From: Dehalococcoidales bacterium
Lineage (GTDB): Bacteria; Chloroflexota; Dehalococcoidia; Dehalococcoidales; RBG-16-60-22
Direction: 5' to 3'
DNA length: 18,947 bases
Assembly (NCBI GenBank): GCA_030628245.1
Contig: DAOVRI010000006.1
Location: 1 to 18,947 of the forward strand
The translations under genes were made by a program, and so were the position numbers. The notes under the pieces were generated by a model. It worked only from the letters and a program-made list of their open reading frames with translations, searched no databases and had not been told where the DNA came from. Shown piece after piece: positions 7,018 to 15,717 of the stretch (position 1 is its first letter; each line of letters opens with the position of its first letter).

Positions 7018-7044
7018 GGATTGCTTCGCTTCGCTCGCAATGAC
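7018..7044. repeat. 27-bp half copy of the palindromic repeat
   Basis: The sequence from 7018 to 7044 is the exact reverse complement of 3835-3861, that is, one arm of the 76-bp palindrome without its partner. It ends two bases before the acsE stop codon region (7047) and fills part of the 75-bp acsE-DUF3786 gap. Perfect identity over 27 bp shows common origin. It may be a decayed or partial insertion. Confidence 0.75.
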
Positions 7045-7046
7045 AC

Positions 7047-7925
7047 CTATACTTCAAGCCATGAGTGCGAATAAAGCGACTCTCCCATCAGTACTCTGGT
7101 CGTTTTGGCGTAATTGGCCATCTCTTTGGGCAGGGAGGAGATATCCGGTTTTTCCCCGTCCATCATCTTGTACACCAGCTCAACGATATCGGGTCTTTCG
7201 CCGCGGGCTATCTTCATCAGGTCTTTATCGAAGGCATCGACAATGGCCGAGTACAGCCCGTAGCGTGCTAGCATTATCATGTAAGTCCGGTTCAGCCATG
7301 GCCTGAGTTCGGTGGGGGCGCCGTTGGAAATGTTGGAAAGACCTACCGTGGACTTACAGCCGGGGGCAATCTCTCCCAGCATGGTCATGAATTCCACGCA
7401 GGCCTTGACCTGGTTAATTTCCACCGATACCGGGCTGGCGATGGGGTCAATCCATATCCTTTCGTTGGGGATGCCGGCCTCATTGGCCTTGTAGATAAAA
7501 TCGACGGTATGCATCGCCCTCTCGTTAACATCACGCGGCATGCCTTCGTTGCTCCACAGCAGGCCGATAAGGTCGGCATTATATTTTTGAGCCAGTTCCA
7601 GCCCTCTGTCAATCCGGCTGGTCTGCAGGGAAACCGAGTTGATTAATACCGGGCCCTGGCGGACCTTCAATCCGGCTTCCATGGCATCCAGGTTGGTGGT
7701 ATCCAGGGACAGCATCTTGTCGGTAACAGCCTGTATCGTATTCACCACCCATGCCATCAGCTCGTCACCCCCCTTGCGGGCGGGGCCGATATTCAGGTCA
7801 ACCAGGTCTATGCCGGCTTCCGTCTCATTCTTGGCCATCTCCTCAATCGGGCCGGCATTCCTTTCCCTGAGGGCCGGGCCGAGGGTCTGTGACATAACGT
7901 TTAAGTTTTCCCCGATAAGGATCAT
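7047..7925 (-). CDS. acsE: Methyltetrahydrofolate:corrinoid/iron-sulfur protein methyltransferase
   Basis: This moves the methyl group from methyl-THF to the cobalt of the AcsCD corrinoid protein in the cytoplasm. It is a pterin-binding TIM barrel: VDLNIGPA (about 42-49), SLDTTNLDAMEAGLK, WIDPIASPVS and VGLSNISNGAPTELRPWLNRTYM, whose Asn in GLSN corresponds to the catalytic asparagine of the Moorella enzyme. The protein has 292 residues against about 262 in Moorella. The extra piece is near the C-terminus (RGERPDIVELVYKMMDGEKP onward), before the final LMGESLYSHSW strand/helix. The ATG at 7925 has AAGGAGG at good spacing, overlapping the acsC stop codon; the gap to acsC is 9 bp. It is the last gene of the acs run. 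Confidence 0.93.
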   Translation of the reverse strand: MILIGENLNVMSQTLGPALRERNAGPIEEMAKNETEAGIDLVDLNIGPARKGGDELMAWVVNTIQAVTDKMLSLDTTNLDAMEAGLKVRQGPVLINSVSLQTSRIDRGLELAQKYNADLIGLLWSNEGMPRDVNERAMHTVDFIYKANEAGIPNERIWIDPIASPVSVEINQVKACVEFMTMLGEIAPGCKSTVGLSNISNGAPTELRPWLNRTYMIMLARYGLYSAIVDAFDKDLMKIARGERPDIVELVYKMMDGEKPDISSLPKEMANYAKTTRVLMGESLYSHSWLEV

Positions 7926-7934
7926 CTTGCCTCC

Positions 7935-9281
7935 TTATGCTTTCCAGCCTTTGAGATAACCCGGGATATGGGCACCTTCTCTGGGGCCGACCATAATCTC
8001 CCAGCCGGGCAGTTCTTCTTCCAGGCCACCGCTCTCGGCGGCGATGTACCCTGGGATTATCAGCTTTTGGTGTTTGATTTTATCGGCGATGCCGCTCTTC
8101 TTGATGGCCGGGCCGATAATATCAGCGGAGAACTTGCCGGCCGCCCAGGAAGTCATCACGGAAAGTCCTTCAGTGTCTTTGACGTAAAGGTAGCTGGGCA
8201 CCTTGCTGTTTTCAATTTCACCGGAGACAATGAAGTAAGTAAGCGAGAAGTTGGAAGTAACCAATAACGGCGAATTTTCGTCCGGGTTGTTGATTTCGTA
8301 AATGCCCTCGGTAGTAGCCAGCGGTCGCTGCGGGTCGGTATAGATGTTCAGCCGTGCCACGAGCAGCGGGAAGAGGCTTTCCCCCTGGAAATCGGACAGG
8401 ACGATGATACCGGCGTACTTGGCGATGAACATGGAGGCAATCAGGGCCTCTTTCATGGGGTTATCGGTCATCTCGCCAGGGAAGACGATGGTTGGGTAGC
8501 CCAGGGGACGGAACTTCTTATTGAGGGCGGAGCTCCTGATGATTATCTGGTCTTCGAGCGCCTGGCGGATGGTCCTGGACTCCGAGTCGATGACGATGTT
8601 CTTGAGTCCGGCCGCGGTTAGTTTTTCGGTTAGCGCGGCGAGTTCTTCCAGCCCGGCGGCTTTGGCGGCTACCGGACAGTCGTTCTCTTTAGCCAGGGCA
8701 GCCACGTCGTCCGCATTATCTTTGGTGGCGGCGTACAGCAGCGGTTTTTTATCGGCGCAGGCTTTCACACCGGCGGCCAGGACATCCGTTTTCTCGCTCA
8801 TTAATATGATGTTGGCTTCGCTGCCGGATTTCACTTTACCCGCCAGGGCGGCAAACTTGGCAGCATCTCCCGATTCTGCCTTGAGAGCCACCAGGTTGGC
8901 GCTAAGGGTGAGGCCGACCCTTTCGTAGACCAGGTTCTTGACTTTCTCCAGTCGGGCGTCGACCTCGGCATCGGCCATGGTGTCGCTGATAAGCAAGGCG
9001 ATACCGCACGCGTTTTCAAACCTCTTTTCATGGCGGAACATGACCGTCTCGCCGCCAATCTTGAGGGCATTGTCACCGGCGCCGATGGTAACCGGTAAGA
9101 TGGGCGGCGCCGAAGCCTCCGATAGTTTTTCTTTGGCTTCCTCGGAGACGTGGGGGCAGGCGGTCAGCTCGGCTTTGCCGGCGGCGAGGTTCATGGCAAA
9201 GGCAAGGCAGGTAGGTACGCCGCAATCGCCGCAGTTCGTCTTGGGTAACAGTTTAAAAATTTCTATTCCAGTAAGTGCCAT
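7935..9281 (-). CDS. acsC: Corrinoid/iron-sulfur protein large (gamma) subunit
   Basis: This carries the cobamide that shuttles the methyl group between AcsE and AcsB. The N-terminal [4Fe-4S] domain shows CGDCGVPTCLAFA with Cys17, 20, 25 and 42, needed for reductive activation of Co(II). The middle is a TIM-barrel-like region, and the C-terminal portion (about 330-448, with SVMTSWAAGKFSADIIGPA and LIIPGYIAAESGGLEEELPGW) is the corrinoid-binding domain. Its length of 448 is normal. It partners AcsD, encoded upstream in the same run. It is 88 bp downstream of acsB, the widest gap of the acs operon, and that gap holds an inverted repeat. The ribosome-binding site (AGGGGAAAT) is moderate. Confidence 0.95.
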   Translation of the reverse strand: MALTGIEIFKLLPKTNCGDCGVPTCLAFAMNLAAGKAELTACPHVSEEAKEKLSEASAPPILPVTIGAGDNALKIGGETVMFRHEKRFENACGIALLISDTMADAEVDARLEKVKNLVYERVGLTLSANLVALKAESGDAAKFAALAGKVKSGSEANIILMSEKTDVLAAGVKACADKKPLLYAATKDNADDVAALAKENDCPVAAKAAGLEELAALTEKLTAAGLKNIVIDSESRTIRQALEDQIIIRSSALNKKFRPLGYPTIVFPGEMTDNPMKEALIASMFIAKYAGIIVLSDFQGESLFPLLVARLNIYTDPQRPLATTEGIYEINNPDENSPLLVTSNFSLTYFIVSGEIENSKVPSYLYVKDTEGLSVMTSWAAGKFSADIIGPAIKKSGIADKIKHQKLIIPGYIAAESGGLEEELPGWEIMVGPREGAHIPGYLKGWKA

Positions 9282-9300
9282 ATCTCTATTTCCCCTTTCC

Positions 9301-9347
9301 TGACCTGTTACCGGGTTAGTAGTCGTTACTCTCGTATAAACAGGTCA
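9301..9347. repeat. Inverted repeat in the acsB-acsC gap
   Basis: The nine-base arms TGACCTGTT (9301-9309) and AACAGGTCA (9339-9347) are perfectly complementary and enclose 29 bp, which contain a smaller AGTA/TACT pairing. No T-tract follows on the minus strand, so it is not an obvious terminator. It could be an mRNA processing or stability hairpin that sets acsC levels relative to acsB, or a protein-binding dyad. Confidence 0.45.
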
Positions 9348-9369
9348 CAGAGAATTAATTAATCCTTTC

Positions 9370-11577
9370 CTAGCCCAGTATCGGGTCCATGGTCAGGGCG
9401 GGATGTCCTTTTTCCGTGAGGAAGGGGAGAATCTCGTCCTCGGTGATTCCTACCGTCTCATCGGCTATCTTATCGAGGAGGTCGGGATCACCCAGTTCCG
9501 CGGCTCTCGCCTTGAACCGTTCACCAATCTCCTCCTTGAGTATCTTGGGCATCCAGACCATTCTTAATAAGCCACCATCAGCAGAGAGGAACTTTCTCTG
9601 GGTAATGTTGTATTTGCCGTGTCCCACGAAGCCGGGGGTGCTCAAGCCACCGCCGATAGTCCCGGCCAGGGTGGTGAACTTCATACCGCAGGGTGTTTCG
9701 CCGACGTAATCGCGGTTCACCGTCATCACGCCGTTACACCCGGGCAGTACGGCGGCGATAGCTTCACAGCAGCCACAGGTGGTCATGGGGTCGTTTACCA
9801 GACTGTAGAAGTTATAGTGGTCTATCTTGCCGCGTGAAGCCTTGAGGACAAACTCATTGACGCCTTTCCACTGCCCGAACTTGGCATCAATGGTCTCGCC
9901 CTTTTCTACCGGTTGGTTCGGCCCGGTCGGGTTAATCTCGTAGGCGGCCTTGCAGTCCATCCAGTTGTAGGAGCCGCAAAGGCCGGTCCTCTCCGGGCTG
10001 ATGACGCAGACGTGGCTGGGAGCGAAGGACTGGCAGAGCGTGCAGGAGTAGTAGGTGTCGGTGGTCTCGTCGGTCATGCCTTCGATGCGGATATCCCTGG
10101 CACCGTAGACGGCTTTTGCCTTCGCCACAATCTCGTTGACCTTGTCTTCCTCGGTATAGATTTTCACCTGTAGCTTGTCGAAGATGCGGCCGAAGTCCTG
10201 ATGCAGCTTGGCGTGAAGGAGCTTGCCGATATCCTCCAGCTTGAAGCCCTTTTCCACAGCCTGTTTGGCTACGCGCAGCCAGGCGATGTCTCTCTGGCCG
10301 ATGTGCATGACTCCCTGGGCGTAGTTGATGAGGTGGTGAATCTGCCGCTCCAGGATAGGCTCGTAGTCGTCCTGCATCTCGCGGCCGGCTACCTCTACGG
10401 CTATGGCCATGGGTAGTCTGGAGCCGGCTTCAATATCGGCCAGTTCCGGGCCGATTACCTCAATCTTGCCATCCTCCACCTCTTCCATCCGCTTGCTGGT
10501 GACCCATTCCACCATGTGGGTTCGGCCGCCGCCGCACTCAAGATAGATGTCATCGCCGCGGACCCTCTCACCCTCAAAGGCGGGCCCGAAAGCTACTGGA
10601 ATTGGCACCTCAGCCACGGTAACCTTCAGCCCCCTGACCTCTATTGCTTTGGCGACTATTTCGTCGTGGGGGATGTTGGAGACAACGTGCTCATAGGTGC
10701 AAACACCGGTGGGCAGTATTTCAGGTATCGGGGTATCGGCAATAATAGGGAAGCCAAAGTTGACGCAACCAACAGCATTGGCATACCACTCATCGGTAAC
10801 ATAGCCCAGAGGCAGGGCGAAGGCGAAGATGCGGTCCTTGTTATAGATAAGGTGTTTTCTATAATCTCCGGGTGCAATGCCACCGAAGGTAAAGCCGGCC
10901 CTGATGGCGAAGCCAGCGGCAAAGACAGCGGCGCTGACATCGGGACCAAACGAGACCAAACGAGTTGACCATCCAACCTCAACCCCAGCCTCGACAAGCT
11001 GCTCTGAGAACCGTTTCCCATTATGCTCAGCACACATAAAGATGTAAAGGTTCTTCTCCCGAAGTTCTTGGGCGATTTTCACGGCTATCTCATTGGTAGG
11101 TGCAGCACCAAGGACAGCGGCAAAGCCGGGGGCAGTGCCGTCAACAAACTCAACGCCTCTCTTTCTGAGGATAACGTCATCGGTGGCACCCAGCCAGATA
11201 TTATCATCGGTAGGGTCTTCCTGCTTGGTATAGAAATCTGGCTGCTCCAGATACCTTATCACTTCAATGATTTCCTCGGCGAAGAAGGTTAACATACCGG
11301 CATCAAGGGCGGGCGCCAGGTAGGGCAGGGGGTGCTCTTCCCTTACCGGTGGTGGGAGCATGAGTTTACACTTTTTCAATATCAGTTCTATATCCCCCAG
11401 CTTTTCTACCTTTTCGCCTAAAATACCGTAGATAACCGGTAGATAGTAGGCGGTATTGGGGAAGCCTACCGGTTCGTTGGCGCCCCACTTGTCCATCGCC
11501 TCCTGCCACTTCTTCTCGGCCCGGTCAACAATCTTATAAGCCCCCCTGATGGCTGCTGACGCAATTATTTTAGACAT
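9370..11577 (-). CDS. acsB: Acetyl-CoA synthase (CODH/ACS alpha subunit)
   Basis: This assembles acetyl-CoA from CO, the AcsCD-bound methyl group and CoA at the Ni-Ni-[4Fe-4S] A-cluster. Ligands are visible: Cys512, 515, 524 and 534 (CTLCQSFAPSHVCV and GLCGSYN) and the distal-nickel CGC at 601-603 (TTCGCCEA). These match the Moorella residues 506, 509, 518, 528, 595 and 597 with a constant offset of six. The 735 aa include the full N-terminal CODH-interacting domain, so this is the bacterial form, not the shorter archaeal CdhC. The ATG at 11577 follows AAGGAGG. It lies 33 bp downstream of acsA and is expected to form the alpha2beta2 complex with it. Confidence 0.96.
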   Translation of the reverse strand: MSKIIASAAIRGAYKIVDRAEKKWQEAMDKWGANEPVGFPNTAYYLPVIYGILGEKVEKLGDIELILKKCKLMLPPPVREEHPLPYLAPALDAGMLTFFAEEIIEVIRYLEQPDFYTKQEDPTDDNIWLGATDDVILRKRGVEFVDGTAPGFAAVLGAAPTNEIAVKIAQELREKNLYIFMCAEHNGKRFSEQLVEAGVEVGWSTRLVSFGPDVSAAVFAAGFAIRAGFTFGGIAPGDYRKHLIYNKDRIFAFALPLGYVTDEWYANAVGCVNFGFPIIADTPIPEILPTGVCTYEHVVSNIPHDEIVAKAIEVRGLKVTVAEVPIPVAFGPAFEGERVRGDDIYLECGGGRTHMVEWVTSKRMEEVEDGKIEVIGPELADIEAGSRLPMAIAVEVAGREMQDDYEPILERQIHHLINYAQGVMHIGQRDIAWLRVAKQAVEKGFKLEDIGKLLHAKLHQDFGRIFDKLQVKIYTEEDKVNEIVAKAKAVYGARDIRIEGMTDETTDTYYSCTLCQSFAPSHVCVISPERTGLCGSYNWMDCKAAYEINPTGPNQPVEKGETIDAKFGQWKGVNEFVLKASRGKIDHYNFYSLVNDPMTTCGCCEAIAAVLPGCNGVMTVNRDYVGETPCGMKFTTLAGTIGGGLSTPGFVGHGKYNITQRKFLSADGGLLRMVWMPKILKEEIGERFKARAAELGDPDLLDKIADETVGITEDEILPFLTEKGHPALTMDPILG

Positions 11578-11610
11578 TTCTTATAACCTCCTTATCGTTA
11601 ATGTTAATGC

Positions 11611-13584
11611 TTAGGCTGCCTCCATCTCTCGCCTCATTTCCATATCGTAGAGCACTCTCTCCCTGGCTTTGTCAATGCCCAGGGCTTTGCGCTTCTTATC
11701 AATGTGCTCAATCATCAGGTGGGCGGCTTTAATCGGGTCAGGCTCAAAAGCCCACATACCGCCTACCATATCCTCCATGTCCTTGAACAGGTAGTCGGTG
11801 ACCTCTTTGCTACCCTCGGTGGGCCAGGTCACGCCGAACACAGTGTAGACACCGGAGGCTACGAAGTACTGGCCGATGGAGATGGCCTTCTCACTCATCC
11901 ACTCCGGAGCGGCGCCGGCAACGGGCAGGTCGCTGATGTCGTCGCCCAGTCCGCCGTCTTTGACCATGGCGGTGGCGGCTATCAGGATGCGGCTGTTGTC
12001 CACGCAGGAGCCGAGGTGCAGTACCGGGGGAATCCCGACGGTTTCGCATACTTCCGCCAGGCCTTTGCCGGCATATTTAGCGGCTGCCTCTGGAACCATG
12101 AGTCCGGCTTCGGCACAGGCGATGGCATTACAGCCGGTGGTGAGCACAATTACATCATTCTTTATCAGTTCCTTAACCATAACGACATGACCCTCATTGT
12201 GTTTCACCCGGGCATTATTGCAGCCGACGACGCCGGCCACACCCCGGATGCGGCCATTAATGATGTTGTCGTTCAGCGGCCGGTAGGAGGCACGGAACAT
12301 GCCACCCAGCAGGTAGTTAATGGTTTCATGGCTGAACCCGGCAATCTGAACAGTTTGCTCGTCAGGAACGTAGATATTCCCCTTTCGATTGGGGAAGTTC
12401 TCAATAGCTGTCGTAACTATTTCCCGGGCTGATTTCAGGGCATCGTGCTCATCGAACTCAATGTGGATAGCACCGGTTATCTTGGCTTTAGGTGAGGTAG
12501 TGATAATCTTGGTATGGTAGCACTCAGCCACAGTCTGTATGGATTGCATAATACACTGGACATCCACCACCATGGCATCCACCGCGCCGGTTACTATCGC
12601 CAGTTCCTGCTGTAAGAAGTTCCCCGCGATAGCCACTCCGTGGCGCATCAATATCTCATTGGCCGTGCAGCACATGCCGGCCAGGTTTATCCCTTTGGCT
12701 CCTTTGGACTTGGCCAGCTCTATCATCTCCGGTTCCTGGGCCGCGGCGACAATCATCTCGGAGAGCAGCGGCTCGTGGCCATGAATGATTATATTGACCT
12801 CATCCTCTTCGAGCACTCCCAGGTTTGCTTTGCCCAAGACCGGTGCCGGGGTACCAAACAGGATGTCCTGAAGCTCGGTGGCAATCATGCTGCCGCCCCA
12901 GCCATCACCTATGGCTGCCCTGACCCCTTGTTTCAGCAGGCTTTTAAAGTCCTGGTCAACCCCGATGTGGGTCCGGTGCATTATCTCCACAATTTCTCGG
13001 TCTATGCCGCGCGGGGAAATCCCTTGCTGCCGCCATAGCTCCTGGCGCTTCAGCGGCGCCTTCCTCAGGGTTATCAGTTCACCTTCCTGTTTACCAAACT
13101 CAGCCAGAGCCTTTTCACCTATATCAATGGCTATTTCATTGTTACTGCGGTCTCCAATTTCTATGCCCCAATCCAGAGCCAGTTGCAGCAGCTTCTGTTC
13201 ATCCTTTATCTCATAGCCCGGTGCCTTTCCATTGGCTACCGCCAGGAAAAGTTCGGCTACTCCCCGGCCGTGGTCGGAATGGGCAGCGGCACCGCCGGCA
13301 ACCATCCGGATGAAGTTGCGGGCGGCGATGGTCTCGGCGGTAGCGCCGCAGATGCCTCTTCTTTTCAGCTTGTCCTCCGGGGTTTCCTCCTTGCCTTTGG
13401 GCAGGGGCACGCGGCACGGCCCCATGCCGCAGTTCTTGCAGCAGCTGCCTACGGCACCTATGGGGCATGGCTTCATCGTATCAGCCCTATCAAAGGCAGT
13501 GTTAACCCCATCTTTGGCTGCTTTTTCTATTAGTTCCAGGCTTGCTTTATCAATGCTTTTACTTATCTTTTCTTCTTCTGCCAT
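11611..13584 (-). CDS. acsA: Anaerobic carbon monoxide dehydrogenase catalytic subunit (CODH beta)
   Basis: This reduces CO2 to CO at the Ni-Fe-S C-cluster; CO is channelled to AcsB. The N-terminus carries the D- and B-cluster cysteines: Cys40, 48, 49, 52, 57 and 79 (CPIGAVGSCCKNCGMGPC then GICGA). A short insertion between Cys57 and Cys79 (KGKEETPEDKLKR) lengthens this loop relative to Moorella, as I recall that sequence. C-cluster elements are present: IIHGHEPLLSEMI (His ligand), GMCCTANE, VVGCNNA, TTGCNAIACAEAG and HLGSCVDNSR. The 657 residues are in the normal range. The ATG at 13584 has GAGGTGA upstream and lies 14 bp after acsD. Maturation probably uses the CooC protein encoded in the same operon. 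Confidence 0.96.
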   Translation of the reverse strand: MAEEEKISKSIDKASLELIEKAAKDGVNTAFDRADTMKPCPIGAVGSCCKNCGMGPCRVPLPKGKEETPEDKLKRRGICGATAETIAARNFIRMVAGGAAAHSDHGRGVAELFLAVANGKAPGYEIKDEQKLLQLALDWGIEIGDRSNNEIAIDIGEKALAEFGKQEGELITLRKAPLKRQELWRQQGISPRGIDREIVEIMHRTHIGVDQDFKSLLKQGVRAAIGDGWGGSMIATELQDILFGTPAPVLGKANLGVLEEDEVNIIIHGHEPLLSEMIVAAAQEPEMIELAKSKGAKGINLAGMCCTANEILMRHGVAIAGNFLQQELAIVTGAVDAMVVDVQCIMQSIQTVAECYHTKIITTSPKAKITGAIHIEFDEHDALKSAREIVTTAIENFPNRKGNIYVPDEQTVQIAGFSHETINYLLGGMFRASYRPLNDNIINGRIRGVAGVVGCNNARVKHNEGHVVMVKELIKNDVIVLTTGCNAIACAEAGLMVPEAAAKYAGKGLAEVCETVGIPPVLHLGSCVDNSRILIAATAMVKDGGLGDDISDLPVAGAAPEWMSEKAISIGQYFVASGVYTVFGVTWPTEGSKEVTDYLFKDMEDMVGGMWAFEPDPIKAAHLMIEHIDKKRKALGIDKARERVLYDMEMRREMEAA

Positions 13585-13598
13585 TTATTTCACCTCAC

Positions 13599-14546
13599 TT
13601 ATTTTGCGGTCAGGTCCGCTATCATTTCCCTGACCAGTTTTATCGCTTCGGGGTGTCTCATAATTAGTACGTCACCTCCCGCCAGAAGCAGGACTATGGC
13701 CGACATGGCCTCCAGCAGAATGCCCCGCTTCTTGGCGTCCCCCATCTTGGGGTCTTCCGCCTCCGATATCTTGGCTTCCTTGGTCTTCCACGCTTCTTTG
13801 GCGATATTGCAGATAATGGGGAACTGGAGCTTGTCGTCCTGCTGCGTTAAGGCTGCCATTCTCATTCTTTCCATGACCGAGTAGCAGTACTCGATGCCGT
13901 AGCCTATGCAGCTGACGGTGGGGTCTATGGCCAGCAGGTTATCGGGAACGCCGAGATTACCCAGCAGGATATTGAGCTGCTTGGCCAGGTTGATATCGAT
14001 GGGTGTTGAGGCGACTACGGTATGCTTGTAGCCGATGGCGGCGGCGCCGATTTTCTTATAGTCGCCTTCTTCAAGCGGTCCCAGAATCAGGCTCTTATCT
14101 TGGACAATCTCGGCAACGGCTCTCAGGACATCGGTGTCTTTATCGTGGTTGGCCGTGCCCCAGACAATCAGTGGGACGTCAATAGCGTCCGCCACCTTCT
14201 TGACCACCTGCGCCGCTTCGTCGGCCGGGCGGTCCAGGCCGTTGGGGTCGGTACTCAGGAGTTGCAGGCATATCATCTCCGCCCCGTAGTCCTTGATGCA
14301 CTTCTGTGCCCAGGCTACCGGGTCATCGGTGACGCCGGTGAAGGGTTCCATCGCCGCTTCCGGCCACTCCTCGGGAGGCATATCGTAAACCTCCATGGCT
14401 ATCTTGGGCAGGTTGGGCATTTCGCCTTCAAAAAGGTAGAACGGGTAGGCCGTTTCACCGCCGACGGTTACCGCTTTATCACCCTTTCCCAGTGCCATCT
14501 CTCTTATTTTGCCGCTGTAGGCTGTCTTTGGAATCTCAAATGCCAT
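13599..14546 (-). CDS. acsD: Corrinoid/iron-sulfur protein small (beta) subunit
   Basis: This is the TIM-barrel partner of AcsC that caps the corrinoid and contributes to methyl transfer. The N-terminus (YSGKIREMALG, VGGETAYPFYLFEGEMPNLPKIAMEVYDMPPEEW) and the central segment (YGAEMICLQLLSTDPNG, VPLIVWGTANHDKD) are characteristic of AcsD/CdhD. The length of 315 is typical. No cofactor-binding cysteine motif is present, as expected. The ATG at 14546 follows AAGGAGG. It is separated from acsA by 14 bp and from the 72-aa gene by 46 bp. Here acsD is well apart from acsC, with acsA and acsB between them. Confidence 0.95.
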   Translation of the reverse strand: MAFEIPKTAYSGKIREMALGKGDKAVTVGGETAYPFYLFEGEMPNLPKIAMEVYDMPPEEWPEAAMEPFTGVTDDPVAWAQKCIKDYGAEMICLQLLSTDPNGLDRPADEAAQVVKKVADAIDVPLIVWGTANHDKDTDVLRAVAEIVQDKSLILGPLEEGDYKKIGAAAIGYKHTVVASTPIDINLAKQLNILLGNLGVPDNLLAIDPTVSCIGYGIEYCYSVMERMRMAALTQQDDKLQFPIICNIAKEAWKTKEAKISEAEDPKMGDAKKRGILLEAMSAIVLLLAGGDVLIMRHPEAIKLVREMIADLTAK

Positions 14547-14592
14547 TTTGCCTCCTTTGCTCAGGCCCGCCTACCAAAGTCTTGTACGGCGG

Positions 14593-14811
14593 TCAGGCCG
14601 GATTCTTCCTTTTTTCACTGCCAAACCAGTCGTCGCTGTACCAGTAGCGCTCGCCGGATTCCAGGTATCTCAGTTTCTCATCCCGGCTTTCCAGTTTCTG
14701 GCGCCATCGGCCGGCATCTTCTCCCACTGGCTCACCTGCCTCGTAGGTTTCGGCCAGTATTTCCACCTCCCCCCGTCCGGGCGCTTCCTTTTTTACAGTT
14801 TTGTAGTCCAT
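14593..14811 (-). CDS. Small charged protein of unknown function within the acs operon (72 aa)
   Basis: I do not recognise this protein. It is rich in Glu, Lys, Arg and Asp, has no cysteine, and ends in an aromatic patch (RYWYSDDWFGSEKRKNPA). No signal peptide or membrane segment is present, and the middle (GRWRQKLESRDEKLRYLESG) should be helical. It is probably a real gene: the ATG at 14811 is preceded by a strong GGAGGAGGG, and it lies in line between folD (16-bp gap) and acsD (46-bp gap). The absence of cysteine argues against a metal-cluster carrier. An assembly or regulatory partner of the CODH/ACS or folate enzymes is conceivable from context only. Confidence 0.7.
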   Translation of the reverse strand: MDYKTVKKEAPGRGEVEILAETYEAGEPVGEDAGRWRQKLESRDEKLRYLESGERYWYSDDWFGSEKRKNPA

Positions 14812-14827
14812 ATTCCCTCCTCCTTTA

Positions 14828-15715
14828 CTATATCAGGCCGGCCGCTACCTTGGCGGCTCTTACCGTATTCATCATAAGCATGGTAATGGTCATGGGGCCG
14901 ACGCCTCCCGGGACCGGGGTGATGGCTTTGGCTTTCGGACTGACCGTGTCGAAATCGACGTCGCCGGCCAGGATTCTCTTGCCTTCCGCCGTCGTGCCAA
15001 TCTGGTTCACGCCGACGTCAATGACCACGACGCCTTCCTTGACCATGTCGCCGGTGATGGCCTTGGGTTTCCCCGCCGCTACTATCAGGATATCGGCCCG
15101 CTTGGTATGGAAGGTTATATCGCGCGTCCGGGTATGGCAGATGGTGACCGTGGCATTGGCCCCCGGCGCCTTCTGTAACAGCATGTTGGCGATGGGTTTG
15201 CCGACGATGTTGCTCCGGCCGACGACGACGACCTCGGCACCTTCAATCTGAGTCCCGGAACGAATCAGAAGCTGCTGGATGCCGGCGGGAGTGCAGGGCA
15301 GGTAGTCCGGCTCACCAATCATCAGCTTGCCCACGTTCACCGGGTGGAAGCCGTCGACGTCCTTCTTGGGGTCGATGGCGAAGAGGACTTCCTCCTCGTT
15401 CAAACCCTTGGGGAGCGGTAACTGTACCAGTATGCCGTTAATCTTGGGGTCTTTGTTGAGCTTGTCGATAAGTTTTAATAAGTCTTCCTGTGAGGTATCC
15501 GCCGGGAGGTCGTATCTCTCCGAGTAGATACCCAGCTCTTGTGAGGTTTTCTCTTTAGCACCTACGTAGACCTGTGAGGCAGGGTCGGCACCGACGAGGA
15601 CGGTGACCAGGCCGGGCACCACGTTGTGCTTGGCCTTGAGGTCGGCAATTTCCTGTTTCAATTCTTCACGAATCTGCGCGGCGACCTCGGCGCCTTTAAT
15701 GAGTTGTGCTGTCAT
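14828..15715 (-). CDS. folD: Bifunctional methylene-THF dehydrogenase / methenyl-THF cyclohydrolase
   Basis: This converts formyl-THF via methenyl-THF to methylene-THF using NAD(P)H, the middle steps of the methyl branch. Active-site Tyr50 and Lys54 are in QVYVGAKEK; VQLPLPKGLNEEEV, the dinucleotide-binding VVVVGRSNIVGKPIANML and the C-terminal PGGVGPMTITMLM are all present. The 295 residues are normal. The start codon is preceded by AAGGGGG overlapping the end of cooC (2-bp gap), so the two are likely translationally coupled. Cofactor preference cannot be read with confidence. Confidence 0.95.
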   Translation of the reverse strand: MTAQLIKGAEVAAQIREELKQEIADLKAKHNVVPGLVTVLVGADPASQVYVGAKEKTSQELGIYSERYDLPADTSQEDLLKLIDKLNKDPKINGILVQLPLPKGLNEEEVLFAIDPKKDVDGFHPVNVGKLMIGEPDYLPCTPAGIQQLLIRSGTQIEGAEVVVVGRSNIVGKPIANMLLQKAPGANATVTICHTRTRDITFHTKRADILIVAAGKPKAITGDMVKEGVVVIDVGVNQIGTTAEGKRILAGDVDFDTVSPKAKAITPVPGGVGPMTITMLMMNTVRAAKVAAGLI

Positions 15716-15717
15716 TT

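Noticed and set aside
14593..14595. The TGA ending the 72-aa gene as another selenocysteine codon
   Set aside because: The downstream codons show no conserved protein and run into the acsD ribosome-binding site; no SECIS-like hairpin is apparent.
14022..15251. A 409-codon plus-strand open frame across acsD, the 72-aa gene and folD
   Set aside because: It runs antisense across three minus-strand genes and their gaps and resembles no known family.
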